A stretch of DNA of 64,000 nucleotides from Prorocentrum cordatum (GCA_963575745.1 CAUYUJ010022504.1:80001-144000); one strand, 5' to 3'. Counted from the first letter of the stretch, positions 30,161-41,700 are shown. Translations and numbers: made by a program. Notes: a model not told the origin generated them from the letters alone.

Positions 30161-31922
30161 GCCATTTTGCCCCGCCGTACCCCTCCTCGTCCTCGCCCCT
30201 CCTTCCCCTGGCTCGGGGATCGGCGGAGCTGCCGCGTGGGCGCCAGGCCCACAGACCAGGGAGCGCACCCCCGAAACTTTGACGCCGGCGTAACCTGATT
30301 TGGCAATGGAGCGCGCCGGTTCAGCACGGAAGCGGGACCCGCCGCCACCGCAGTCCACATTTGCGTTTCCACAGTCACCCCCCCTCTCTTTCCCTGTACT
30401 CGGGGGCGCGTCAACATGGATTGACGATCCATGGATTTGGCGCGCGGTCGGCGAATCCATGGATCGAGGGAGGTACCCTCCCCAAATGCGGCCGGTGCCA
30501 CCTCGCTCGGCAGCCGAAGCCCGCGATGTCCCATGGAAACGGGACCCGTCGCTAATCCACGCCCCCTTAGTCCATGTTTGCGATCGCCAGATGCACCCTT
30601 CTTCCTTCGCATCCCTCCTCCCCGCTTCCCTCCCTCCATTTCCCGTCCCCCTGCCTCGCCTCTTCCCCATCACCCTCTGCCCGCCCGAGCCCCGCTGCAA
30701 TGCAGACGTCCCCATCTCCAGACTCTGTCCCTTTCCCCCATCCATGTCCTCCCTCCCGTTCATCTCCAACCTGCCCGCCCGCAAGGAGGAAAAAGCACTA
30801 GAAAAGTTCACCCTTACCTTTTTCACACCCTCCTCGTAAAGGCCGCGCTCTCGCGCGGAAGGTGATGCGATGTAGATTTCGCGGCTTTGACGGTGATTAG
30901 ATTTATAAAAGGATTTAAACAAAGGGCGTCGTGGAGGGCGCGAGGAAGGTTGCATTGCGCCTTCGACTGGGCGCGGTGCAAGTACAAGTCTGTGTGGGAG
31001 CACGAGCGGCATGGCGAATGCAATCAACATCGCAGTCATGTTACGCAGCTGCGAGGTGTAGACTAATGGCTGTTGGTTACGATTGCGGCGTCGTCACTGG
31101 CTTTTCGTGAGGAGCCGCTTTTGCTACGGAACATCGCGCTCTCAGCGCGTGCCCGACATAACCCTACCAATAACATTCAGCAGGACGGCGAATACCACCG
31201 ATTGGATTCAGATCAGGACCTCAGATCAGGACCCTGAACTTGGTCGCGACCCTTGCTTATTTCGCGACCCTGAACTCTTCACGACCATTAACTTGTTCGT
31301 GACCATTAACTTCTCGCGACCCTCAACTTTTTCGAGGTGGTGGACCTCCCAACAAATTAGGGACATCAGGTTCTCGCCCAATACTTCCCCCACCCTGCAC
31401 TTTTTCGTCCGAGGTGGCTGCCCCCCCCCCCCACGCGCGCAAAGAGACAGCAACTACAAAACAAGCGATGAACGAACCCAAACCACCGCCTCGTCCAGAG
31501 GGTGCGGTGCGATGGCGGGATGACCTTAACAAGTTGAGGTTGCCCGCCTTTTTCTCTCCATGCAGAGCCTGGGCCCCAACTACCAGTGTGCATGCCTCCC
31601 CCCCTTCTCTTCACCGTACCACACACACATTCCCTTCCCTTCCCCGCGGCTGCCCCCCCCCCCGCCCCTCTGTCTTCCTCCTGCTCTTCGACCCCCGTCC
31701 TCCAAGCCCTTCGATCCTCGATCCTGCCTCCTCCTCGATCCCCCTCGATCCTCAGGAGAAGGTGGCGACTCCCCTTGCGCCTGCTGCGCCGGGAGGGGGG
31801 GGGGGCCAGCAAGAGGAGGGCGGCTCGCGCCTCGCGGCACGCGCGCGGCCGAGAGGGAGGCCACAGGGACGTGCTGCAGGAACACGAGACGCAATATCTA
31901 CGCACACGCGCGCACCCACCTT
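30161..31922. other. Region without recognisable gene
   Basis: Pyrimidine-rich sequence and scattered repeats. Several open frames exist but none has persuasive protein character. Confidence 0.4.
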
Positions 31923-32121
31923 AGGGGAACAAAAAGTGACATAAACATAAAAACTCGGAGGTCCGCGCGGATTTCTCGGATCGGCGCTGGGGCCCCCCGG
32001 CGGCGCCTCCGGCGCCGCCCCTGGCGCGCTCCGCGCGCCAGGGAGGGGGGTCCAGCGCCGATCCGAGAAATCCGCGCGGACCTCCGAGTTTTTTTATGTT
32101 TATGTCACTTTTTGTTCCCCT
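31923..32121. mobile_element. Fold-back element, near-perfect 68-bp arms
   Basis: The arms 31923-31990 and 32052-32121 are inverted copies that differ only in the length of one A/T run (5 versus 7). Each reads GGGGAACAAAAAGTGAC, then ATAAACAT, then CTCGGAGGTCCGCGCGG, then ATTTCTCGGATCGGCGCTGG towards the centre. The 61-bp centre is itself palindromic (CTGGCGCGCTCCGCGCGCCAG-like). The arms' identity indicates a recent insertion or gene conversion. Confidence 0.9.
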
Positions 32122-32227
32122 GCATCCGACGACCCCTCCTGCGGCGACTGCCCTCGGCGCTGCCGGACGCCTCGGCCCCTGCCTGCAGGGGCCCCGGCGT
32201 CTGGAAGCGCCGAGCGTGGTGCCAAGG

Positions 32228-32391
32228 TCAGGGCGGGCACGTCCCCGTACAGGACGATTTTGGACGACAAACAAACATATCCCCCCCAAAAAATCAAACA
32301 TATGTTAAAACTGCTCCAAACATGTTCCCCTGATTATTTGATTATGACTATTTGGGAACTTTCCTCCTGTGGAGGGGCAGGCCCGACCTCC
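32228..32391. mobile_element. TIR element family B with an 8-bp target duplication
   Basis: Ends GGGCGGGCACGTCC and GGGGCAGGCCCGACC with the family's AT-rich interior (GATTTTGGACGA, TGATTATTTGATTATGACTA). TGCCAAGG flanks it on both sides (32220-32227 and 32392-32399). Confidence 0.85.
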
Positions 32392-32399
32392 TGCCAAGG

Positions 32400-33944
32400 G
32401 GGGCACTTGCGCACCGCCGTGGGCACGTGCCCCCTGCACGGTGCGCGCGCCGTTTCTCGCGCAGCGCCGCGTCGCGCGGCCGCACCTGTGCGCGGCGGCC
32501 GCGCACCCCCCCCGTGCGCGCGCGCCCGGTCGTCGTGTGCCGTCCTCGGTCTTGGAGGCCCGGAAAGTGGCACCAGCACCAGCACAGGGGGCTGCCTCCA
32601 CACGGGGAAGACGATCCTAGATGCCGGTGTTGGCGGCACTATTTCGGCCACCTGGGGAGCCAGAACAGCACCACCATCGCCCAGATCGGGATCGTCTTCC
32701 CTCGGTGGAGGCACACCGCCGATCTTGGTGCTGGTGTCCACCTCCAGGCCTGCGATGGTCCGCCGCGAGCTCGGCGCGCAGCCTCTCGAGCGCCCTCATC
32801 GCCCGGGAGGCGGGGGCGGAGGCGGCGGAGGCGGCGGCGTCCCCTGAGCGCGCGCGTCGGGGCCGGGGGAGGCCAGAGGCAAGGAGCTGCAGCAGGGAGG
32901 GGCGGGGAGGGGGGAAGGGGGAGGGGGGAGGGCAGGACGGGGTGGAGAGGGGAGGGAGGACGAGCATGGGAGAGGGGGCAGGGAGGGAGGATGAGGAGGA
33001 CGGGGAGGAGACCAGGGGGTGGGGGAGAGGGGGATGGGTGGGGCGGACGGAGAGACGAGGGTTGGAGGAAAGGAGATCTGGGGGAGGAGGGGGAGGAGGT
33101 GTAAAGAGGGGAAGGAGGGCGATGAGCAAGAGGAGGGGGAGTGAGTTTCCGTTTTGCTAGAGGGCGCTGCCATGCTAAGCTCTCCTGAGCGAGCCTGACC
33201 TCGAAGCCGGACCAACATGGCGGGAACCGAACATGAGGCTGGCGACGAGGAGACGGAGAGCGGCAGGAGGAGGATGAGGAGGAGAGGCCAGGGGGGGGGG
33301 GGGCAAAGGAACGAGGATGAGCTCGAGAACCAGGGCGGACGAGAGGGGGGAGGGCAGTTGATGAAGGGGAGTTGAGCGAAACAGCTCACGTCGCCGGATT
33401 CCACGGCGCCTCTCAGCGCTGGGAGGCGTCAATGTATCCGGGAAGGGCGCCCGGCGGCTGCAAGCAGCAGATGTAGTGGCCCGTCCGCTCCGAGAGCGTC
33501 AGGAGAAGACGAGTCTGACGAGGAGCAGCAGCCAGAGAAGGAGAAGCGTAAGGATGGGGGAGGAAACGGGAGACGGAGCAGGGGGGGCAGTAAGAGGAGG
33601 AGGAGGGGGAGGAAGAGGAGGAGGAGGAAAAGGAGGAGGAGGAAGAGAGTGAATCAGAAAGTAGAGGAGGGAAAAGGGGAGGAAGAACAAAGAAGAACTG
33701 AAAGGAAGAAGAGCAAACAATCAAGAGTATGATGTGGATCTGGAGGAAGTGGGGAGGACGGGTAACCGCCAGGAGGGAATGAGGGAGGGAGGCAGCAAGA
33801 GAGATAGGAAGAGGAGAAGTGCGGGGAGGGAGAGGCGGGACAGGTAAAGAACAGCCCCAGACCTCAAGCGCTCCGAGAACGCCCCAGGGACCAGTACAAC
33901 CAAGCACGATTCCAGAATGATACCTGGGCACGACACTCACCCCC
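32400..33944. other. GC-rich to purine-rich region without gene
   Basis: Mostly GGA/GGGGA-rich sequence from 32870 to 33830. The long frames here are compositional. Confidence 0.5.
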
Positions 33945-34157
33945 GACAAGCTCGGTACTGCCTGCGATGGTAGCACGCCGCGTCCTGGCAGACAGGCGCT
34001 GATAGTCAAACAAGCGGCAGACATTCCCATCGGAGGCCAAAGCATGGAGCAGCGACACCAGGGGCCTCGGGACCAGGGGCCTCGGGACCAGAAGAGTCCT
34101 CCAGAATCCAAAAGTCAGACAAGAGCTGGCTCTGACTGCTCTGGACGCTGCCGGAGA
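33945..34157 (-). CDS. Possible internal exon of an unrecognised gene
   Basis: The minus frame reads ASSCLTFGFWRTLLVPRPL, a short duplicated PRPLV, then SLLHALASDGNVCRLFDYQR, then ARTRRATIAGSTELVG. It is bounded by a TCCGGCAG acceptor-like site and a strong GTGAGT donor near 33936-33945. Composition differs from the purine-rich surroundings. The family is unknown. Confidence 0.3.
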
Positions 34158-34248
34158 GAATCCGAGTGCAGCAATGGAATGGCCGTTTGTCTTCTGCCCC
34201 CCGTCGCCCCCCTGTCACGGAAGGATTCCGAAAAGACTCCCTCTATCA

Positions 34249-34407
34249 TTAAGTCGGGCATTTCCCCCTACCGGCGGATTTTGGACGAAAAATAGAAAAT
34301 AGTCAAAACATGCACCCAAAATTGTCAGACATGTAGAAAAATCGTCCCAAAACTATTTTTTGGCTGTTTTTGAATCTTCCCCCTGTAGAGGGACAGGCCC
34401 GACTTAA
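34249..34407. mobile_element. TIR element family B with a perfect 8-bp target duplication
   Basis: Ends TTAAGTCGGGC...GCCCGACTTAA, 159 bp. CTCTATCA flanks both sides (34241-34248 and 34408-34415). Confidence 0.92.
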
Positions 34408-34914
34408 CTCTATCACGGAAGGGCCATGGCGATGGAGAATGAAAACGTGCTATGGGTCTCAGGCCACTCGGACGCCCAAGGCGCGCCGGCCTTCCGCACG
34501 TCGGTCGCCGTCGTTCCTCGACGTCGTCGTCGGCTGGAGTGCGCAGTCGTTCCCGTCGCCGTCGATCGTCGCCCTCGTCGCCGTCGGTCGGCGTCGGTTA
34601 TCGGCGTCCTCGTCCGTCTCCGTTGTCGTGGTCGTCGTCGTCGTCGCCGTCGTCATCGTCCGTGGTCCGCCGTCGTCGCCAGCCGCCGACGTCCGTCCTC
34701 GTCGTCTTTCGCCCCTTGAGCCTCCCCAGTCGTGGCAGGCAGGCGGTCTGGCGGGCGGTCGGGCGGGTTGGCAAGCAGTCCTTGGCGGCGCGCACAAGGA
34801 AGCGGCGGGAGGGGGCCGCCTTCTTAGAGGGCGGGGGAACTTCTAAGGAGGCAAGGGCCTCCTTCTACGGTAACTCATGGGAGCCTCCCATCTCGTCTGG
34901 TTGGCTCTTGCGAA

Positions 34915-35045
34915 TCGACTCTACCCGACGCTAAGTCGACGCTAATCGACGCTAAACCGACGCTACATCGACGCTAACCGACGCTAGTCGACGCTAAATG
35001 GGCGTTAGCTTATCGATTACCAGACGCTGATCGACGATAGTGCTT
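34915..35045. repeat. 11- to 14-bp minisatellite (TCGACGCTAA)
   Basis: About ten imperfect units around CGACGCTAA. Confidence 0.85.
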
Positions 35046-35324
35046 TCTAAAAACGGAATTACGAGGGTATAGAAAGCTCCTATGATTTGCCACGGAAGCC
35101 TCCTTATAAGGTCTCGAGTGGCTTCTACGAAGGCTTCTCGTAATACCTATTTCGTCAGCGCAGACAGACCAGAACACATCGAGCGAACAAAGATAACACC
35201 GCTTTTGATCTTCGAAATTCATTCGCCAGCCCAGCCGTGCTAAGATCTCCGGCAACTGGTTAACAATATTTCTAGTTCGCGCGCGCGGGGCCGTCCCTGG
35301 TGGTCCCCCGACGAAAAATACCCC

Positions 35325-36010
35325 GGCAAGGTCCTGGTAAGGTCCCAGCAAGGTCCCGGTCAGGTCCCAGCCAGGTCCCAGCCAGGTCCCAGCAGGCTCC
35401 CAAGAGCGCTCTAGGAGCGCTTCAAGTGGCCTCCAAGAAAGCTCAACATGGTCCGAGACGGTCCAAGAGCGATCCAAGACGCCAAAGATGGCCTCCAGAC
35501 AGCCCAAAAAGCTTTCAAGACGCCCCGAGAGGCCTCCAAGAGCAAGAGACCTCCCAAGAGGGCCCACAGAGGCAGAAATTAGTGATTTGCCGTCAGTGTT
35601 TGAAAGTTTTTTGCGTTCTCGAATTTTCAGCTTACAGGCGTTCCAAGACAGCCCAAGAGGCTTCCAAGATCGCCCCCACACGGCCCAAGAGGCCTCCAAG
35701 AGCGCCCAAAACGGCCCCAGAGGGCCCCAAGACAGCCCCAGAGGCCTCCAAGATGGCCGAAGCGGTTCCCAAGACGACTTCAAGAGCGGGCCCAGACGAG
35801 AGACCCGAACGGACATTTCGAGCTCTAGGCGCAGAGAGGTCCCCTGAGGCCCCAAGAGGCCCCCAAGAGTCCCTCGAGAGGCCCCAAGAGATCCCCAAGA
35901 GGCCCACAAAAGGCCCCCGTGACATCCCAGGAGGTCCCAGAAATAACGCCATGAGGCCCAAAACGAGGCCCCAAGAGGCCCCCAAACGGCCTCCAAGCGG
36001 CCACGAACGC
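35325..36010. repeat. CCAAGA-type array, copy 3
   Basis: Starts with an 11-bp GGTCCCAGCCA sub-array, then the CCAAGA beat. The islands at 35570-35640 (TGCGTTCTCGAATTTT) and 35797-35840 (GGACATTTCGAGCTCT) correspond to the two islands of copy 2. Confidence 0.85.
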
Positions 36011-36600
36011 GCCGGTAAACGCCTGCGATGGCATAATACAGACCAGCGGAGTGAGCGAAGCGATTAACTAAATAATATGGAGCTTCAACCACGAGTTACC
36101 AACAAACATGTCTGTCTTGTCAAGCACTTGCTTGCTTAATGAAAACGTGTGAGTTGGTGTCAGACCGTTGCTCTCTACAAACGGATGAGCCAAGACCGGA
36201 CAAACAAACACTAATCGTTTCAAATCAATGGCGCTAATGATTTGGAAACTCGGCAGCTAGACGCCAGGGACAGTGCAACATATTCTACATCTTCGAAAAA
36301 CTTGCAACGCTTACCTGTCTACATAAGCAAAATAATAATCTGAATCACCAGTGCGAGTGCAAAATGGCTTCAATCTCGGACCAGACAATAAAACGCATCG
36401 AAATTTCTGACTGCATCCTAAACTTGTCCATACATGATAGATCTTGAACCATCTGTAGCTCGCGAAATGGACCGAGCGGCCTCGTCCCAGCAAGGGTAAA
36501 CTAGAAGCTCTAAGAAAGCGCCCGAGGTCCAGTCCAAATTCGATCTTTTCCTAACTGAGCATTGGAATCCACGTCATTTGATGTTGTGTTATTGAAACTT
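36011..36600. other. Lower-GC unique region without recognised gene
   Basis: Less repetitive and AT-richer than its neighbours. Only short open frames, none convincing. Confidence 0.4.
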
Positions 36601-36649
36601 CTGATGGGGGCACTTTCCCCCAAGTGGCGTCGCGCCGGGTCCGTTCGAG

Positions 36650-36723
36650 GGTCGCGGGGCCCCGCGGCCGAAAATGGCTGAAAACCGCCGTCTGTGCCTC
36701 CCTCACGACGCGAGGGGGTCTGG
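36650..36723 (+). mobile_element. Decayed right half of a family A element
   Basis: GGCCGAAAATGGCTGAAAAC followed by GACGCGAGGGGGTCTGGG matches the right part of the full copies with substitutions. Confidence 0.55.
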
Positions 36724-36762
36724 GTGTTGGTGCCTGCTGGCGCAGCCGATCCGATCCGACTC

Positions 36763-36943
36763 CCCAGACCCCCGACGTCATGATGACGTCGACCCCCAGA
36801 GGTTTCGACCCCTTCCCCAGGACCGGCGTTTCATCCTGAGTCGTTTTCTGACGGCCCCGAGGCCCGGCGAGGGCCCCCAGAGGCTGAGAACGACAGAAAC
36901 ACCTCCCGCCGTGATTCTTTCCACTGCTCGAGGGGGGTCTGGG
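36763..36943 (+). mobile_element. TIR element family A, full copy
   Basis: CCCAGACCCCC...GGGGGTCTGGG, 181 bp. The internal palindrome is shortened to CGTCATGATGACG. Confidence 0.85.
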
Positions 36944-37330
36944 ATTGAAAAAAAATCACGACGTCGGATCTCTGGGTAGAGGCTGAAAACGACGCACGTC
37001 AACCCACTCGTGTCGACGCCGTGGCGCTGCACGCATTCGATGGAAAAGCTCGCGGACTGCTGGCTCTCTCGAACCTCTCTGGCTCGCTCCTCGAACCTCG
37101 AAAACTCGCCGACACTCCCCGCCGTGATTCCTTCCATTGCTCGAGGGGCGTCCGGGTCCCCGGCGCCGCCGCGCCCGGCGGGCCTCCGCGCCGCCCCCGC
37201 CAGGGCGCGCCGCGCCGCACGCCCGGCAGCGGGACCGCGAGGCGTCGTTGGCCTTGCCGCGGCACGGCCGGCAGTGCCACTGCGGGCCCCTGGCGCCGGC
37301 GCCGGCGGCTGGCGGCCGTGCGGCCTCGGG

Positions 37331-37400
37331 GTCCTCCTCCTCCTCCTCCTCCTCCTCCTGCTCCTCCTCCTCCTCCTCCTCCTCCTCCTCCTCCTCCTCT
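37331..37400. repeat. (TCC)n microsatellite
   Basis: TCC triplets with one TGC interruption. Confidence 0.93.
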
Positions 37401-37594
37401 CCAGCGATGCCCACGGCGACGTGCGAGCGTCGACCCTCGAGGACCGAGGTGCGAGGCCGCCTGGCATTCGGGGGCCCTCCTCTTCGCCGCCACGACCGGA
37501 CGCGTCTCGAAGAGGGGCGTGATCCTGGGACGGGTCTGGGCACCCCACTGCGACGGAGATCCCGAGGGCCCGCCAGACGAGGCACGGAGCCGTT

Positions 37595-37727
37595 TTTGTC
37601 GGCCCCAGGAACGCCTGGGTGCACGATGTGCGCTGGATCTTTTTACATATTTCTCTCTATATTGTTTGAACATTTGTTTGAGTATTGTTTATTTTTCGTC
37701 CACAAGGGGGACATGGCCGACCTAAGC
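37595..37727. mobile_element. Partial family B element
   Basis: The right end, in reverse orientation, reads AGGTCGGCCATGTCCCCC then TTGTGGACGAAAAATAAA, matching family B. The left end is degraded. Confidence 0.5.
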
Positions 37728-38169
37728 CTCCCATGAAGGCGGGGGGGGGAGGGCCTTCCGAGCAGGCCGGGCGGCTTCTGAGAGGTCCCTCGCGGCTGCC
37801 CGATCGGGGCAGCCTCCGGGCACCTCCCGAGCAGGTCCCCGGCCCTCTCGGAGGCCCGCCGACTTCTCCATCCAGGTCGCCCCCCCTCCGCGCCCCCCCC
37901 CCCCCCAACCCTGACTCCAGATCCGCCCTACTTTGGCTTTTTTTCCAACTTAAAATTACGTCAGAAATCCACCTAGAAGAGGCCGAAAAAGTGAGCGGAA
38001 ACTGCTGCACCCAACATAAAATGGGGCGAAAATCCACAGAAGTAGGGCGGAAACAACAACAGAAAAGTAGGGCGGGAATTGGCATCAGCGGGGCTTGAAA
38101 AGTAAGGCGGAAATTCCAAGCCCTACTTACGAATTTTCCCAAAGTAGGGCGGATCCGGAGTCAGGGAAA

Positions 38170-38400
38170 CCTCCGACGCACTGACAAAATCAGGACGGAG
38201 GTCTTCCTCGACCCTCGGCCTCCAGCGGCCCTCGCCGGGCCACTGGGACCGTCACAAAACGACTCAGGGTGCCCAGACCCCCGACGTCACGATTTTTTCA
38301 TGCCGTCGACCCCCCGAAGTCTCGACCTACTCTTCCCCGGGACCGCTTTCTCATCCCGGCTCGTTTCTCGACGGCCCCGAGGCCCCGCAAGGGCCCCCTT
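38170..38400. mobile_element. Two back-to-back family A fragments
   Basis: 38170-38268 is a decayed inverted fragment. 38272-38400 begins with an intact CCCAGACCCCC end and the palindrome but is cut off before its right end. Confidence 0.6.
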
Positions 38401-38744
38401 ACCCTGGCCCTCCAACCTTCCGGACCTTCCGGGTCGGGCTGTTTTTTTTACGGTTTTTCACAAGAGTTTCGTAAAGTTTGCATGGGTTTTAGTAAATTTC
38501 TTTGAGTTTTATATCATAAGGTAAAGTTATTATGAGTCATTGTATGTTTTCTCATAGTCCTTCAATGTGGTCGGAGATCAGGGAGTGAGATCGGAAGTCG
38601 GTTCGGTTTCGCGTTCGCGTCGCGCGTGCGATGCGGAGCGTTTCTTCTGGCGCCCAGCGCGCGGCCAGACGAAAAGACAGCCCCCCGTCCCCCCCCCACG
38701 CGGCAGGGGGGAGTCAGGGGTGTCCCGCCGCGGTGTTCCGATGG

Positions 38745-39110
38745 TGTCTCGTGGTGTTCCGTGGTGTCTCGTGATGTATCGTGGTGTCTCCTTGTGCCTC
38801 GTGGTGTCTCGTGGTGCCTCGTGTTATTTCGTGGTGTTTTTCGTGGTGGCTCGTGGTGTTCTGTTGTGTTTCGCGGCGGTCCGTGATGATTCATGGTGTC
38901 TCGTGGTGTCTCGTGGTGTCTCGCGGTGTCTCGTGGTGTCTCGTGGTGTTTCGTGGGTTCTCGTTCTGGTGTTTCATGGCGGTGTCTCGTGAGGGTGTTT
39001 CGTGCTGGTGTCTTCGTGATGGTGTTTCGTGATGGTGTCTCGTGCTGGTGTCTCGCGATGGTGTCTCGTCATCGCGTCTCGTGATGGTGCCCCGTGGTGT
39101 CCCGCTGTTT
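38745..39110. repeat. 10-bp minisatellite TCGTGGTGTC
   Basis: More than 30 imperfect units of TCGTGGTGT(C/T). The second half drifts to TCGTGATGGTGT. Confidence 0.9.
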
Positions 39111-39124
39111 TTCGTGAGAACGAT

Positions 39125-39440
39125 AATGGGATCGATATCGAGATCGACAGTGAGATCCATAGCAGGATCGATAATGAGATCGATCGTGCCATCGATATTG
39201 ATGTCGATAGTGAGATCGATCGTAATATCGACAGCGATAGCGATAGTGGGGTCGATCGGGAGATAGATGGTGACATCGATTGCGAGATCGATTGCCTTCG
39301 AGTGATAGATCGATCGAGTGGCATCGATAGTGGCATCGACAGTGGGATCGATCGAGATCGATAGTTTGGCCGACGGAGAGCGATAGTGAGAACGATATTG
39401 AAATCGATCTTGAAATCGATACGGAGATCGATGTATAGGT
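39125..39440. repeat. ATCGATAGTGAG minisatellite
   Basis: About 25 imperfect 12- to 18-bp units, very rich in GATCGAT. It directly follows the TCGTGGTGTC array. Confidence 0.88.
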
Positions 39441-40738
39441 TGGTGATGTACTCGATCGAGTGGGACATTGCTCCCCTCCCCCGAGCCTCCTCATCGCCCG
39501 AAGGGTGGTCGTATATGTATATTTCGGGCTTTGATTTCACGCGAACAGAGCTTGCACGTAAGGGATTCGGCCGAGCTGTGGCATATGATGGCGAAACCTG
39601 CGGTGCAATTGGTTAGTCGGCCCCTCTATGGCGCAACCTATGCTCTATGGCGCAACCTATGGTCACGGCGCAGTTTGTGGCGATCAACGCATGGCGCAAT
39701 TACGGCACGGTGCAGCGCCCTTCGACAAGCAACACAGGCGTCAGTCCTTCGCACGCCGCGCTCGGCAGGAAAACGGTTCTCAATTAAGCATGAAGGAAGC
39801 GTGTCTTGAGGGAACGGGCTTTGGATCCTTGACACCACCTTGGGTCCCAAGTTGGACCTCGACGCCCCTGGAGCAGTTCTTTGTTCTTTCGGGCGGTATC
39901 CGAGCCCGCCGAGGGGGCCTCGACGGCGAAAAACATCGTCCAACGTCCGTTCCACCATGACCCGCTTCCTTCATGGCGGACAGTGCTCTATACAACCGCC
40001 CTTGCCGATAAAATCCATGAAATAGAAAAAGCACGTCATGCACTGCAGGCGCGGCGACGGCCCACGGCTCCAGGGGCGACAGCGAGAAACCAGGGGCCGC
40101 GGGAGTGGAGGAGAGGGGATGGAGGACGGGAAATAGGGAGGACGAGAGGGGGAGGGGAGGGGAGAGGGAGGAGGGGAAGGAGAGAGGGAGGGTTAGGAGG
40201 GGGAGAGCGAGGGGGCAGGGTGAGAGAGGCCGTCCTCGTCGGATCCCCCCATTTCGCCCCAGCGCGGAGACAGCGAGGGCCCCCGAAGGCCAAACAGCCG
40301 TGAACTTGAATCCTCGTGGTTCGAGGTTGAAACCTCGATGTGGGGGGGAATCTTCCCTTGCCTCCTCCTCCTCCTCCTCCTCCTGATAGTTTTCAATTCG
40401 GCTTGAAAAACATCCCTCCTATCCCTCATTATGATCTCCCTCCTAACCCTCCTCATCCCTTCTGCCGCCCGCGGATAATGCAGGGGCCTGCCGCGCGCGG
40501 AGCAGGGGCCTGAACACACACTAGTGTCGTTCAGCCTAAGGCGTGGGCCTCCAAGGAACTGAACAAAATTTCGAAGTCGCTTCCTCCTCCTCCTCCTTCT
40601 CCTCCTCTTCCTCCCCCTCCTCCTCCTCCTCCTTCTCCTCCTCTTCCTCCTCCTCCTCCTCCTCTTCCTCCTCTTCCTCCTCCTCCTCCTCCTCCTTCTC
40701 CTCCTCCTCCTCCTCCTCCTCCTACTCCCTCGGGCGCT
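39441..40738. other. Intergenic, TCC tracts at 40356-40383 and 40575-40730
   Basis: No gene is recognised between the minisatellites and the microsatellite. Confidence 0.45.
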
Positions 40739-41446
40739 CTACACCCAGAAGCCGCTACCCTGCGGGGGCGCGTCGGGCGCCTCAGGCTCCAGCTGCTCGT
40801 AGTCGTCGTGCACGCTACCCTGCGGGGGCGCGTCGGGCGCCTCACCGGGCTCCAGCTGCTCGTAGTCGGGCTCCAGCTGCTCGTAGTCGTCCTGCTCGAC
40901 CACGGTGTCGGACTCGTCGGAGTCGATCTGCTCCGCCGTCATCTGCTGCAGCCACGCGGCCCACCTCTGCTCATCGGTGGGCGGGGTGCTCGGCGGCCGC
41001 GGCTCGCCCGCGCACGTGATCGCCAGCGGCGGCCCGCCTGCGCGCTCCCACGGCGGGTGGCTCGGCTGGCGCGGCTCGCCCGCGCTCCGGATCGCCCGCG
41101 GGCGCGGGCCGTCGGCCGCCTCCGCGGCCCCGATCGGCCGCTTCTTCGCCGCAGGCGCGCCGAGCCCCAACCGCAGGTGCTGCGCTGGGCTAGCCGCAGG
41201 CTCCGCGAGCCACAGCGCTGGGCGGGCCGTCACTGCCTCCGCCGCCGCCCGCCGCGTCAGCCAGGGCGCTGGGCGGGCCGTCACGGCCCCAGCCGAGCCG
41301 CTGCTGCCTCCGCTGCTGCCGCCTCCGCGGGCGGCCGCGCTGCTGCTGCCTCCGTGGGCGCGCCGCGCCCGAGCCGCCGCTTCTGCCTCCGCGGGCGGGA
41401 CGACTCGTGCCGCCCGCCGCGCCGCGCCAGAGCCGTCGCCCTCCAT
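40739..41446 (-). CDS. Acidic-tailed low-complexity protein, retroposed candidate
   Basis: A 235-codon frame from an ATG at 41444-41446 to a TAG at 40739-40741. The N-terminal part is Ala/Arg/Gly-rich; the middle has repeated AVTARPAxWL and GEPRxPSxPP; the C-terminal part carries DEQRWAAWLQQMTAEQIDSD followed by two 20-residue repeats containing DDYEQLEP and EAPDAPPQGS (period 60 bp, GCTACCC at 40754 and 40814). A DinoSL-like sequence lies 17 bp upstream of the ATG on the same strand, which supports it being a real mRNA-derived gene. No known domain was recognised. Confidence 0.55.
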   Translation of the reverse strand: MEGDGSGAARRAARVVPPAEAEAAARARRAHGGSSSAAARGGGSSGGSSGSAGAVTARPAPWLTRRAAAEAVTARPALWLAEPAASPAQHLRLGLGAPAAKKRPIGAAEAADGPRPRAIRSAGEPRQPSHPPWERAGGPPLAITCAGEPRPPSTPPTDEQRWAAWLQQMTAEQIDSDESDTVVEQDDYEQLEPDYEQLEPGEAPDAPPQGSVHDDYEQLEPEAPDAPPQGSGFWV

Positions 41447-41462
41447 GGCGCGCGCCGACGGG

Positions 41463-41484
41463 CCCCGATGCCAACACGGCTACG
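41463..41484 (-). other. DinoSL-like relic, diverged
   Basis: The reverse complement begins TCCGTAGCC and continues with a TTGGC core. I count 16 of 22 positions matching the canonical DinoSL, the differences lying mostly in the last five bases. The location just 5' of an ATG on the same strand makes chance less likely. Confidence 0.5.
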
Positions 41485-41504
41485 GACGATCGAGGATCAT
41501 CCCG

Positions 41505-41700
41505 AGGATTGGCTACCCCGAGGCTCGGCCATCCTGAGGCTTATCCCGAGGCTCACTCGAGGCTCGGCTCATCCTGAGGCTCATCCCGAGGCTCATCCGA
41601 GGCTCATCCTTAGGCTCGGCTCATCCTGAGCCTCTGGATGAGCCTCAGGATGGCCGAGCCTCGATCCCGAGGCTCATCCTAAGGCCATTCCGAGGGCCAT
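41505..41700. repeat. 12-bp minisatellite (CTCATCCCGAGG)
   Basis: Units GAGGCTCATCC(C/T) in tandem, partly inverted near 41630-41660. Confidence 0.85.

Noticed and set aside
30153-30176. DinoSL-like CCGTGCCATTTTG
   Set aside because: It lacks one base and diverges through the last third, lies beside a TCC tract, and no ATG-led frame follows.
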